From an uncultured SAR116 cluster alpha proteobacterium (lineage in GTDB: Bacteria > Pseudomonadota > Alphaproteobacteria > Puniceispirillales > Marisalimonadaceae), in the NCBI GenBank assembly GCA_902543145.1, contig CACBXG010000001.1, positions 1-64,000 of the forward strand: a DNA stretch of 64,000 nt, written 5' to 3'. The position numbers were made by a program, and so were the translations under genes. This document shows, piece by piece, positions 8,104-16,554 of the stretch (the stretch's first letter is position 1; each line of letters opens with the position of its first letter). The notes below the pieces were generated by a model. The model was given only the letters and a program-made list of their open reading frames with translations. It did not search any database and was not told the DNA's origin.

Positions 8104-9108
8104 TTACTTAGCTTTAGCGTTTTGCGTTACCAATCCTCTAACTACTAAATGCCCAACGTGCTCACAACTTACATCTTCTAAACCACTCTCTGAAGCCCAC
8201 TTCATTACAGTATCGACTGTTTGTGGCTGATCATATTTTGGCGCCCAATTGTCATAAGTGTCCAAAAAAGACCATTCACGTAATAATTCATTACCTAATT
8301 CAGGGTAATCATTAGTATAATTAACTACAGGTAGTAGCCGTGATAAAGCTTTTCCAATATATGGAAGCTTACTAGTATAAAAAGATATTGGATAAACAAA
8401 AGGATGAATGAACCTAAGCATTTTTAGTACGGTAGTTTCTTTTAATTTAGAAGTTATCAATCGGATCGGATACTTCCAACCAGAAAATAGAAAGGTTCTA
8501 AGGCGTTTCCAATAATAATCCACTACTAAATACCCTGATTTTTTAACTAAAGGAGGAAGCGACTTGAATGCCTTTTCGACATTTGGAGTATGCTGAAGAA
8601 CTCCTAAACAATAAACTATGTCAAAGCTGTTTTCCTTAAATGGAAGTTTATATATATCACCACGTATAGCTCTAAAATTTTCATAGTTTTCTAAATTTTT
8701 AGAAGCGACATGTGCTGCAGCTGAGTAATCTAACCCTATTACATACGCTCCCGCTTTTAAGGCAATTTCAGCAAACCTTCCTGTTCCACAACCTACATCT
8801 AGTATAAATTTACCCTTCAAATCTTTTGGTTCTACTTTTAGAGCTCCAAAGAACCTATTTTTTGAAATTGAGGTTCCAGTAAACGAATCTAGCTGAAGTT
8901 TAGGAAAACGTGTCCATTGGTCACCGAAATTATCTGCATAATTACTTGAATTCTCAAAATCGATTACTTTATTAACGACAGGATATGATAAACCATTTTT
9001 ATTTTTAATTTCAGAAATGTTTCTATCAAAGTTATACATAACTCTAAGAGGAGTTCGATCCAAGGGATCAACAAGTATTTTAGACAAAAATTCATCTATT
9101 CGGGCCAT
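8104..9108 (-). CDS. SAM-dependent methyltransferase with N-terminal Trm112-like segment
   Basis: About 334 residues. The N-terminus (ILVDPLDRTPLRV, then YPVVNKVIDF) has the layout of the Trm112-like segment often found ahead of methyltransferase domains, but without its zinc cysteines. The catalytic domain follows with motif I ILDVGCGTGRFAEIAL near residue 115 and FDIVYCLGVLQHTPN near 175. The C-terminal third (LPVVNYTNDYPELGNELLREW) is seen in methyltransferases of surface-glycan clusters. The frame is open to 9150, but the ATG at 9106-9108 is chosen because AAGGAA lies 7 bases upstream, at the very end of asnB. The gap to asnB is then 11 bases, so the two genes share a transcript. The substrate is unknown. 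Confidence 0.8.
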   Translation of the reverse strand: MARIDEFLSKILVDPLDRTPLRVMYNFDRNISEIKNKNGLSYPVVNKVIDFENSSNYADNFGDQWTRFPKLQLDSFTGTSISKNRFFGALKVEPKDLKGKFILDVGCGTGRFAEIALKAGAYVIGLDYSAAAHVASKNLENYENFRAIRGDIYKLPFKENSFDIVYCLGVLQHTPNVEKAFKSLPPLVKKSGYLVVDYYWKRLRTFLFSGWKYPIRLITSKLKETTVLKMLRFIHPFVYPISFYTSKLPYIGKALSRLLPVVNYTNDYPELGNELLREWSFLDTYDNWAPKYDQPQTVDTVMKWASESGLEDVSCEHVGHLVVRGLVTQNAKAK

Positions 9109-9119
9109 TAGTTTATTCC

Positions 9120-11006
9120 TTAAAAGTTTATACCATGTTTTCCTACCCATAAATTAAGCTGGCAAAGAGCAAAAATACGTTCCATACCACCTTTTCGATT
9201 ACTTTCTTTTTGTATTAAAGATTTTATGGTAGATTTTTTAAAAATTGAATTTGAATTGCTTAATGTATCAAATATAAAAGTTAAAACTTGTTTATTTTCA
9301 AAAATTAAATTTTTAGGAACAGAAAAACCCTGTTTTCTGATTAAGTCAAAATCGTTAGGTAAGTATCGTTTTGCTAGCTTTGACAGAAATATCTTTCTAT
9401 TTTTACCATCGAATTTGAGGGAAGATGGAACTCTCCCAAGAGCAAAGTCAATTAAATTTTTATCTAAGAAGGGTGAACGAACTTCTAGTGAATTTGCCAT
9501 AGAGGCGCGGTCTACTTTTACTAATATATCCTCAGTCAAATAATTTCGAAAATCTGTATGTGAAAATCTTTGTACTAAATCTGAATGTTTGGAAACTAAT
9601 TTTTTCCAGCAATCATTACTTAAAATACTATACATTGTTTCATTTGGTACATTAGAAAAAAGTAATTTTATAGTTTTTTGGTCAAAATATTCAGAAATTT
9701 TTGGAAGTTCATTATCTAAATCAATATCTAGAGAACTAAGATAGTTTTTGCCAATGAAACCAGTTGGAAGTGTTTTCTTAGCTGAAAAGGAAATCAATTT
9801 ACGTAAAGTTAAGGGTATTTTATTAGCTAATTTGGATATAATTAACCATTTGTTATAATGAGGATAACCCCCAAATAATTCATCTGCTCCATCACCACCA
9901 AGCACGACTTTACAATGCTCGCGTACCATTTTTGAAATAAGAAAAGTTGGGATCATAGATGAATCAATTATTGGTTCATCAAAATGAAATGCTAATGACT
10001 GCAAAGTTTCAGGTTGAACTTGTTCAATCATCAATTCGTGATGTTCACTACCAATGTGTCGGGCCACCTTGCGAGCATATTCAGTTTCATCATGGATATG
10101 TGACGAAGGAAAGCCAACAGAGAAAGTTTTAATTTTAGAGTTTTGTGCTGCGATTGCAGAAATAAGACTCGAATCTAGTCCGCCACTTAATAAAATACCT
10201 AGGGGCACATCAGCAACTAATTGTCGTTTAACTGACTCACACAATAAATCGTTTAACTCTTCAAGCATATCATAAGAATTAGAAGTACTTATATCAGAAG
10301 TAAGTGACATAGGAGGGGTCCAGAATGGGTTAATTTTCAATTCTGGCTTCATAGAAGTAGTGTTTAAATTAAAACTTAGAACATGTCCTGGAGGTAATTT
10401 TTTATATCCTTCTAGAATACATTCTTGACCTGGAACAAAACCTAAATATAGAAGTTTTCCCAGACTATCAAAATTAACCTTTTTTGAAGCTTTTTTATTT
10501 TTTAAGATACCCTTTAGTTCAGAACAGAATATTAATTCATTTTCAGTTTCAAGATAAAATAGAGGTTTTTCGCCAGCAATGTCTCTAGCAGCAATTATTT
10601 TATTTTTTCGTTCGTCGTATAATACAAAGCTAAACATACCTTGTAGCCGAACTAAGAAATCTTCACCCCATTCAATATAAGCTTTAAGTATTACTTCAGT
10701 ATCACTTCTTGACTTAAAAATATGTCCACAATTTTGAAGTGTTTTTTTTAGAACTAGGTAGTTATAAATTTCACCATTAAAAGTAAGATGTACTTTCAAT
10801 TTATCTTCATGCATTGGTTGTGCACCACTTTTTGATAAATCAATAATAGATAGTCGCTGATGTCCTAAACCAACGCGAAGGTCGGAAGACCACCAAGTAC
10901 CTTTCCCATCAGGTCCTCGATGATTAATTGAGTTCAATCCTTCTTCAAACCAAAGGGGTTTTGTTAAACGGGGTATGACTGATATAGATGCTAGAATTCC
11001 GCACAT
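9120..11006 (-). CDS. asnB: Asparagine synthetase (glutamine-hydrolysing) family amidotransferase, copy 1
   Basis: 628 residues. Cys2 (MCGILAS) is the N-terminal nucleophile of the class II glutaminase, followed by NHRGPDGKGTWW. The C-terminal synthetase domain has the pyrophosphate loop LLSGGLDSSLISAI near residue 273 and SVGFP. Length and both domains are complete. Classical AsnB amidates aspartate, but copies in O-antigen and capsule islands (WbpS-like) are believed to amidate uronic acids of the glycan. The position between an SGNH hydrolase and a methyltransferase, and the presence of a second copy at 56692-58590, point to that role. There are 140 non-coding bases upstream (11007-11146), so it may have its own promoter. 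Confidence 0.9.
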   Translation of the reverse strand: MCGILASISVIPRLTKPLWFEEGLNSINHRGPDGKGTWWSSDLRVGLGHQRLSIIDLSKSGAQPMHEDKLKVHLTFNGEIYNYLVLKKTLQNCGHIFKSRSDTEVILKAYIEWGEDFLVRLQGMFSFVLYDERKNKIIAARDIAGEKPLFYLETENELIFCSELKGILKNKKASKKVNFDSLGKLLYLGFVPGQECILEGYKKLPPGHVLSFNLNTTSMKPELKINPFWTPPMSLTSDISTSNSYDMLEELNDLLCESVKRQLVADVPLGILLSGGLDSSLISAIAAQNSKIKTFSVGFPSSHIHDETEYARKVARHIGSEHHELMIEQVQPETLQSLAFHFDEPIIDSSMIPTFLISKMVREHCKVVLGGDGADELFGGYPHYNKWLIISKLANKIPLTLRKLISFSAKKTLPTGFIGKNYLSSLDIDLDNELPKISEYFDQKTIKLLFSNVPNETMYSILSNDCWKKLVSKHSDLVQRFSHTDFRNYLTEDILVKVDRASMANSLEVRSPFLDKNLIDFALGRVPSSLKFDGKNRKIFLSKLAKRYLPNDFDLIRKQGFSVPKNLIFENKQVLTFIFDTLSNSNSIFKKSTIKSLIQKESNRKGGMERIFALCQLNLWVGKHGINF

Positions 11007-11146
11007 TTAAATTACCTTTTTGAAACAAAGCCAAGCATATTCCGCCATGATAATATTAGAATTCCTATAATAATAAAAGTATTTAAAGTAGGTTGTTTTA
11101 CAACTTTTGGAAGTAATTATTTCGCTTCTTTTGATTGTAGTAAAAT

Positions 11147-12241
11147 TCACTTATTTAGTTTGAGTTCTAAGAGAAGCTTAGCTAGTAATCTATTTCCTTC
11201 AGCGTTGAAGTGTATATCTTCCGGTATGAAGTACTTTTCGTATACATTATCAACAGATGACTCTTGAATTAATCTAAAATATTCGGGAAAAACATTTATA
11301 AAATTTTCACACCTATTAATACAAAAATCTTGCCATATTGATACTTGTTGGTTTTCTTCATTGTTGCTTTTTGCCATTTCATTAAGTTGTGCTGGCCATG
11401 GATATACGCCAACGCTTAATTTGATGCCTCTGTCTCTGAGAAAATTGTATAGCAACGTCATTTCATGAATTGCTTTATTTATAGAACCTGTAACACCTAA
11501 ATCGCCATAAGCATTAGAATAATTATCATATGTCCATTCACTTCTAGGATTGTTAAACATACTTTTGTTTTTAAAAAAAAACCGTTTTACTAGTCTAACC
11601 GTGTTAGTAAACAAGAAAAAGTTGTCAACAACAAACTTTCTTATTGGCCATAAGTATCCTGGATAAATCGGCTTGACAGTTTGAGAATATTCTTCGCCTC
11701 TGAAATGCACAATTCCATTTCTGTCTGTGTAATAAAATGATTCATCTTGAATGTCAGATATATCAACAAAGACAATAACATGATTAAATGAATATCCTCG
11801 TGCGATATAATCTTGAATCTTTGCTCGATAAACAGTAGGGGCATACGAAATTACGCCTAAATTAGCAATATCTAACATTCTATTAGAAGCAGCAAACATT
11901 CCTACAAATGAATCCTCGTAATTCATCCCAATACCCTCGGTGAAACTATCGCCAATAAAAGCGATATCAAAATTTGATTTTAAATTTTGGACACTTTTGC
12001 AGTCACTCCTAAAGCCATTACCGTCTGTGCACATTCGATATGAAATATTTCCAAATTTAATTATCCCATCAAAAGAAGGAAGCAGCGTATGATGGTAAAC
12101 ATCGTGTCGTATTACATGTGTTGATTCTATAGGCTTAAAACGAACATAATTCGTGTAAACATAATCTAAAACAAAAAATAGAAATACTATTGAAAATAAT
12201 TGTATTAAAAATATTTTAATCCAACTCATAACGTTTCTCAT
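11147..12241 (-). CDS. Membrane-anchored SGNH/GDSL-type hydrolase or acyltransferase
   Basis: About 364 residues. A hydrophobic N-terminal anchor (FLIQLFSIVFLFFVLDYVY) is followed by a periplasmic SGNH domain: block I is IAFIGDSFTEGIG with the nucleophile Ser, and the C-terminal block is PEDIHFNAEGNRL with the catalytic Asp-x-His. Members next to carbamoyltransferase genes are thought to add or remove ester groups on exported glycans. The frame is open to 12340, inside the neighbouring gene. The starts at 12241 (MRNVMSW) or 12229 (MSWIK) are more likely, and both overlap the end of the carbamoyltransferase gene (12216), so the genes are coupled. The choice between the two starts is not settled by the weak ribosome sites. 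Confidence 0.8.
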   Translation of the reverse strand: MRNVMSWIKIFLIQLFSIVFLFFVLDYVYTNYVRFKPIESTHVIRHDVYHHTLLPSFDGIIKFGNISYRMCTDGNGFRSDCKSVQNLKSNFDIAFIGDSFTEGIGMNYEDSFVGMFAASNRMLDIANLGVISYAPTVYRAKIQDYIARGYSFNHVIVFVDISDIQDESFYYTDRNGIVHFRGEEYSQTVKPIYPGYLWPIRKFVVDNFFLFTNTVRLVKRFFFKNKSMFNNPRSEWTYDNYSNAYGDLGVTGSINKAIHEMTLLYNFLRDRGIKLSVGVYPWPAQLNEMAKSNNEENQQVSIWQDFCINRCENFINVFPEYFRLIQESSVDNVYEKYFIPEDIHFNAEGNRLLAKLLLELKLNK

Positions 12242-14054
12242 ATTTTTCTTTAAGAGCTTCGTTTTGCTGTTCTTTGAATAGGACATAATTACCAATAGAT
12301 AGCAGATCCATTTCAGTTCCCATAAAGCATTTAAAAGCATCAGTTGGTGTGCAAATTATTGGTTCACCACGCACATTGAAAGATGTGTTTACAACAATTG
12401 GACAACCAGTTTTTTCTTTGAATTTAGTAATGATAGCGTGGTAAAGAGGATTAGTGTCAGTATGAACTGTTTGTATGCGAGCAGAGTAGTCCACATGAGT
12501 AATAGCTGGTACTGAAGAACGCGGTACGTTTAGCTTGTCAATACCAAATAAAGCTTCATCCTTTTTAGTCATTCTGCGACGCTTATCTTTTTTTACGTCA
12601 GCAACAAAAAGCATGTAAGGGCTGTCAATTTCGTGCTCAAACCATTCACTAACATCTTCTCGCAGTACACTTGGTGCAAAAGGACGAAAGCTCTCTCGAA
12701 ATTTGACTTTTAGGTTGAGCTGTTTTTGCATTGCTGGTGAGCGAGGATCGGCAATTATACTTCTTCCACCTAACGCTCTTGGACCAAACTCCATACGTCC
12801 TTGCATTAATCCAACGGCTTTTTCATTAGCTACCGCAGTCGCAATTACTTCAATCATCTCACTTTCAGAAAGCTTTTTAAATATCGCACCACAAGCTTTG
12901 AGTTCTGCTTCAATTTCAGTATTAGTGAATTCAGGGCCTAAGTAAGCACCTTTCATTGCATCTCGATCTTTCAAAGCCACTCTTTCTTTATTGTAGTGGA
13001 GATGCCAAGTTGATAGTGCAGCACCTAGTGCTCCACCAGCATCACCAGCTGCGGGTTGTATCCAAATATTATCGAAAATTTTTTTTCGCAAAAGAATGCC
13101 ATTAGCTACGCAGTTTAGTGCTACACCACCAGCAAGACACAAGTTACGTTCACCTGTTTCTTTAGCTATGCCCCTTGCTAACTTAAGGATAACATCCTCT
13201 ATGACTTTTTGAACTGAGGCAGCCAAATTCATTTCACGCTGAGTTACTTCACTTTCAGATTTACGAGGTGGACCACCAAACAATGCATCAAACTTTTTGT
13301 TTGTCATAGTTAAGCCAGTGGCATAATCAAAGTAACTCATGTCCAATTGAAAGCTACCATCATAAGCTACGGTGATTATTTTTTCTCTAATTAAGTCTGC
13401 GTAAACTGGTACTCCATATGGAGCCAAGCCCATAACTTTGTATTCACCAGAATTGACTTTAAATCCTGTGTAGTAAGTAAACGCGGAGTAAAGTAAACCA
13501 AGTGAGTGAGGGAAGTGAATTTCCTTCACAACTTTCATATCTCTACCTTTACCTATTGCTAGTGAGGTCGTTGTCCACTCACCAACACCATCAAGTGTAA
13601 GTATTGCAGCGTTCTCAAAAGGTGAAGGATAAAAAGCACTTGCAGCATGAGACAAATGATGCTCAGAAAACAATAGACGTTCGCTCCAGTCCACGCTTTC
13701 ATCAAGAATGGTTTTTAGTTCTTTGATAAGCATAGATTTTTGAAAAAGTTTGTATTTAAGCCACGTTGGCATTGCTTTAGTAAAGCTTATAAAACCTTTT
13801 GGTGCAAATGCTAAATATGTTTCAAGCAGTCTTTCAAATTTCATAAATGGCTTTTCATAAAATACGACATTATCAATTTGGCTTGCAGAAATTCCAGCCT
13901 CGTCTAAGCAATACTGAATTGCATGATTTGGAAAGCTAGAGTCATGTTTTTTTCGCGTAAAGCGTTCTTCTTGTGCGGCTGCAACAATCTCACCATCTTT
14001 AAGTAGGCATGCGGCACTGTCATGGTAAAAAGCAGATATTCCAATGACATACAT
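12216..14054 (-). CDS. Carbamoyltransferase of the NodU/CmcH/SxtI family
   Basis: 612 residues. The N-terminal part has GISAFYHDSAACLLKDG and AAQEERFTRKKHD, and later HHLSHAASAFYPSPF, which carry the His residues of the O-carbamoyltransferase active site. GGVALNCVANGILL and MEFGPRALGGRSIIADPRSP are further family signatures, and the C-terminal domain ends with NTSFNVRGEPI. It would transfer carbamoyl from carbamoyl phosphate, through an adenylate, to a hydroxyl group on a sugar. The ATG at 14054 is preferred over the TTG two codons upstream because AGGAG is 6 bases before it. The order SxtJ-DUF5989-carbamoyltransferase matches sxtJ, sxtK and sxtI neighbours in other bacteria. Confidence 0.92.
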   Translation of the reverse strand: MYVIGISAFYHDSAACLLKDGEIVAAAQEERFTRKKHDSSFPNHAIQYCLDEAGISASQIDNVVFYEKPFMKFERLLETYLAFAPKGFISFTKAMPTWLKYKLFQKSMLIKELKTILDESVDWSERLLFSEHHLSHAASAFYPSPFENAAILTLDGVGEWTTTSLAIGKGRDMKVVKEIHFPHSLGLLYSAFTYYTGFKVNSGEYKVMGLAPYGVPVYADLIREKIITVAYDGSFQLDMSYFDYATGLTMTNKKFDALFGGPPRKSESEVTQREMNLAASVQKVIEDVILKLARGIAKETGERNLCLAGGVALNCVANGILLRKKIFDNIWIQPAAGDAGGALGAALSTWHLHYNKERVALKDRDAMKGAYLGPEFTNTEIEAELKACGAIFKKLSESEMIEVIATAVANEKAVGLMQGRMEFGPRALGGRSIIADPRSPAMQKQLNLKVKFRESFRPFAPSVLREDVSEWFEHEIDSPYMLFVADVKKDKRRRMTKKDEALFGIDKLNVPRSSVPAITHVDYSARIQTVHTDTNPLYHAIITKFKEKTGCPIVVNTSFNVRGEPIICTPTDAFKCFMGTEMDLLSIGNYVLFKEQQNEALKEKYEKRYELD

Positions 14055-14063
14055 AGGCAACTC

Positions 14064-14213
14064 CTAAAAGAGTGTGTATATAAAAGGTGCTACTACAGAT
14101 CCTTGTGCAAGTATTAACAAACCCCCAAATGTTAACATTACAACAATGATGGGAGCGAGCCATAATTTCTTACGTACATTAAGAAAAGCCCAAAGCTCTT
14201 TTAAAAATTCCAT
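14064..14213 (-). CDS. DUF5989/SxtK-like small membrane protein
   Basis: A 49-residue ORF beginning MEFLKELWAFLNVRKKLW, followed by one strong transmembrane helix (PIIVVMLTFGGLLILAQGS) and the ending APFIYTLF. This is the pattern of the small DUF5989 proteins found between SxtJ and NodU/SxtI-type carbamoyltransferases. The stop lies 9 bases before the carbamoyltransferase ATG, and the AGGAG site of that gene overlaps the stop. The start is 15 bases after the SxtJ-like gene. The function is unknown; the fixed neighbourhood suggests that it helps place the carbamoyltransferase at the membrane. It is easily missed by gene callers because of its size. Confidence 0.8.
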   Translation of the reverse strand: MEFLKELWAFLNVRKKLWLAPIIVVMLTFGGLLILAQGSVVAPFIYTLF

Positions 14214-14227
14214 TTGTTTTACCTTTT

Positions 14228-14626
14228 TTAAAACTGATGTTTAAATGACTCAGATTTGATTGGTTCATTACGTGTTATCCAATGACTTGCTTTTTGAGAG
14301 AACTTTAGTTTCATTTCGTCACGACCGGTTAGTCGCATTACTATCGCAACCGGTGTGAAAAGCCCATAGAAAATTACTCCAAGTACAATTGGGCTCACTA
14401 ATATGCCGAGTAAAAGTCCAAATCTCATCCAGAGTTTGTTTAATGGTAGAAGAACATGACTATACACCAATGTTACAATCATAAATATCAATGCTAGTGC
14501 AATAAATGCATAAGCCCAATGCATATTTTCAAAGTAAATAGAACAACCCGCAGCCACTGAAAATACAAAAGTAAAGAAAAAACCAAATTTTCGGTTCGAT
14601 GGAAGTTCAACTTCAGAAAATTTCAC
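14228..14626 (-). CDS. SxtJ-family membrane protein
   Basis: 132 residues with a GTG start. The N-terminus (RKFGFFFTFVFSVAAGC) and two further hydrophobic hairpins, then LNKLWMRFGLLLGILVSPIVLGV and TPVAIVMRLTGRD, are the signature of SxtJ proteins. The ending, in which RDEMKLKF is followed by SHWI, fits as well. Such proteins always accompany NodU/SxtI-type carbamoyltransferases and have no proven biochemical role. The GTG start lies inside leader copy 3 (overlap 14 bases), and its ribosome site CGGGGAAA is within that ORF's coding sequence, so expression is probably coupled to translation of the leader. Confidence 0.85.
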   Translation of the reverse strand: MKFSEVELPSNRKFGFFFTFVFSVAAGCSIYFENMHWAYAFIALALIFMIVTLVYSHVLLPLNKLWMRFGLLLGILVSPIVLGVIFYGLFTPVAIVMRLTGRDEMKLKFSQKASHWITRNEPIKSESFKHQF

Positions 14627-14783
14627 TATTTTCCCCGTTCCTCAACACATAAGCATTAAAGCTAAACTCTTTACACAAGGGCTTAACTTCCTTGAGTGAA
14701 TTAGTATGTTCTTTTCTTTTAGCTTCAACCATTTGCTGCTGAATTACTGCCATTTCAGCTTTGAACTCATCATACAATTTCAT
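14613..14783 (-). CDS. Short H-NS-like N-terminal-domain protein, leader copy 3
   Basis: A 56-residue ORF, MKLYDEFKAEMAVIQQQM onward, with a strong ribosome site (GGAGGT, 6 bases before the ATG), the best start of the three copies. Residues 1-43 align without gaps to copy 1 (YxEFKAE, MVEAKR, KEFSFN), and the tail NGENSEIF aligns to that of copy 2. The protein is highly charged and helical and has no DNA-binding domain. H-NS-family proteins carry such a helical domain for dimerisation, and natural truncated forms (H-NST type) can act as antagonists of full-length H-NS; whether this is the case here is inference. It opens the longest unit of the cluster: SxtJ, DUF5989, carbamoyltransferase, SGNH hydrolase, and possibly AsnB and the methyltransferase. 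Confidence 0.65.
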   Translation of the reverse strand: MKLYDEFKAEMAVIQQQMVEAKRKEHTNSLKEVKPLCKEFSFNAYVLRNGENSEIF

Positions 14784-15128
14784 TTAACACCTCCATTGCT
14801 TAGCTGACAAACTTACATTACAGGTTTGTTATTGGGATAAACAGCACGTTTTCTGAGACTGTGTTTCACATTCACTATTTGTTCCACTTACTTTTTATTC
14901 AAATACTCTTTCTATATCTCTTATGCCTTGTCAATCAAGCTTTTGTTTAATGTTACTTACCCGTTTATATCTAACTATCATTTTCTAAATTATTTTAACA
15001 TTATCTCTATAGTTTATAGCCAGACTGTAAATTTGACAAACAAAGAGGCTTAAATTTTACAGAATTATCTAACATTTGTAACTGTAAAATGAGGTAAACT
15101 TGGTGTTATGAAGAAGATAAATTTTATA
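14784..15128 (-). promoter_or_regulatory. Promoter region of the SxtJ/carbamoyltransferase unit
   Basis: 345 bases without a gene. On the minus strand there is a fair sigma-70-like pair, TTGTCA with TATAAA about 15 bases later (around 15013-15040), and the TATAAA is part of the TATAAACTATAG string also found upstream of leader copy 1 (4577-4588). A perfect TTGACA lies closer to the leader ORF, in the 14925-14940 area, but without a good -10 partner. The distance from the first candidate promoter to the leader ATG is about 230 bases, which leaves a long 5' untranslated region. No terminator is evident for the Wzz gene, which ends at 15129. Confidence 0.35.
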
Positions 15129-16340
15129 TCAACTTACTGTGTTATTTTTACGACTTAGCAAAGCATTATTTAATAATACATACACAACGCCTACAATGCC
15201 ACCTAAAATAATTGCTATTGCATAATATAAATTTTTCTTACTATTATCTACAAAATTAGTTGTACTAACTTTTACTATTGTTGACTTAAAATCATTCTGA
15301 GTTAAAGGGGTTTTATTAAATAATTCTACAGCTCTTTGTATAGTCTTATTTTGTAATAAACTTCTTTTTTCTTGTTCTAATACATATATCGATTTTATAA
15401 AAGGTCTTTTATCTTTCCTTTTATTTATTTGGTTAATTTCTTCTTCAATAGCTAAATAACCTCTCTGATAAAAAGGGAAATCATTATTAGCGGAACTTAT
15501 TATGTCGCTTTGTTTATTAAATCTTTGATCATTTTTTTCGCTGGTTACTAGGGTATTTTGTGTAACAAATTTTTGTGTAGTAATCATATATTTGGGGATG
15601 TTCAATTTTCTTGCTATTGCTGCTTGTTCGTTTAAAAAAGCTAATTTATATTCTATATCTTTTTCATAGTCTTTTCTTGCGTTATTAATCTTTGTTTCAA
15701 TATCTTTAATTGCAAAATCTTTTTCTTGGTTTAGCGTAGACACCAACGTCTCAAAACGACTAATAATTCTGGCCTTTACTTTTTTATTCGCTTCTTCGTT
15801 AACAAATATAAGAAAAGCTTTCCATTTATCCATATCATTATATTCTCCTTTTAATATATGATATAAGCGTGCATTGGGTTTTTTTTCTTTTATAGGATTA
15901 AGGACTTGAATCTGAGATGCAAATTTTTCTATCTCATCATTATAACTACTTTCACTACTAAAATTTTCTTTATTAATTAGATTATACTTTTGAATGCCAA
16001 TTTCTAGCAATGAGCTTTCCTGTATTTCATCTACATATGCATTTAAAAGAAATTCTTGTGTAATCCCAAAAATATCAGTGTCTTTTTCTTTTATTTCTTT
16101 TTTTTCCATTAATTTTAGAGATGAATTAAATAAACTATATTTCTCAATTTCAGAACTTGTTATAGGTCTAATTTGAGTTTGTGCAGTAAAATTTGTATTG
16201 AGTATTGAAATATTAAAAACTAAGACTGATGATAAAAAGATAGCTATTATAGATAGAATTTTCCATTTCCCCTCCCAAATTGTTTCTATCAATCCGAGTA
16301 AATCAATTTCATCATTATAAGTTTGAGGAACATTAGACAT
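15129..16340 (-). CDS. Wzz-type polysaccharide chain-length determinant
   Basis: 403 residues. It has the Wzz layout: a short cytoplasmic N-terminus with IDLLGLIETIWEGKW, a first membrane helix (ILSIIAIFLSSVLVFNISIL), a large periplasmic region rich in coiled coil (residues about 180-330), and a second helix near the C-terminus (YYAIAIILGGIVGVVYVLLN) followed by a basic tail. There is no C-terminal kinase domain, so it is a class 1/O-antigen-type regulator rather than a Wzc tyrosine kinase. It sets the modal length of the Wzy-made polymer. It is transcribed alone: 345 bases separate it from the next gene downstream and 214 AT-rich bases lie upstream (16341-16554). Confidence 0.85.
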   Translation of the reverse strand: MSNVPQTYNDEIDLLGLIETIWEGKWKILSIIAIFLSSVLVFNISILNTNFTAQTQIRPITSSEIEKYSLFNSSLKLMEKKEIKEKDTDIFGITQEFLLNAYVDEIQESSLLEIGIQKYNLINKENFSSESSYNDEIEKFASQIQVLNPIKEKKPNARLYHILKGEYNDMDKWKAFLIFVNEEANKKVKARIISRFETLVSTLNQEKDFAIKDIETKINNARKDYEKDIEYKLAFLNEQAAIARKLNIPKYMITTQKFVTQNTLVTSEKNDQRFNKQSDIISSANNDFPFYQRGYLAIEEEINQINKRKDKRPFIKSIYVLEQEKRSLLQNKTIQRAVELFNKTPLTQNDFKSTIVKVSTTNFVDNSKKNLYYAIAIILGGIVGVVYVLLNNALLSRKNNTVS

Positions 16341-16554
16341 TATAAATTTCCTTTATTAATTATATCATAACATACTATAAATTATTTTTTAGAGATAGCG
16401 TAATATTGCCATTATGTTTTCTTTACAAGATTAAACTTTATTATAAATAGTCAATTTTAACTAATATTCACAAGAATATTTGAAATTTTTTAATAATAAT
16501 TAAAAATAATAGAAGTTTTTTAAATAAACATCTTATAAATCAAAACTCTTAGAT

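Noticed and set aside
9226-9543. Plus-strand frames inside asnB copy 1 (also 10054-10275)
   Set aside because: They are antisense shadows; AsnB is complete on the minus strand.
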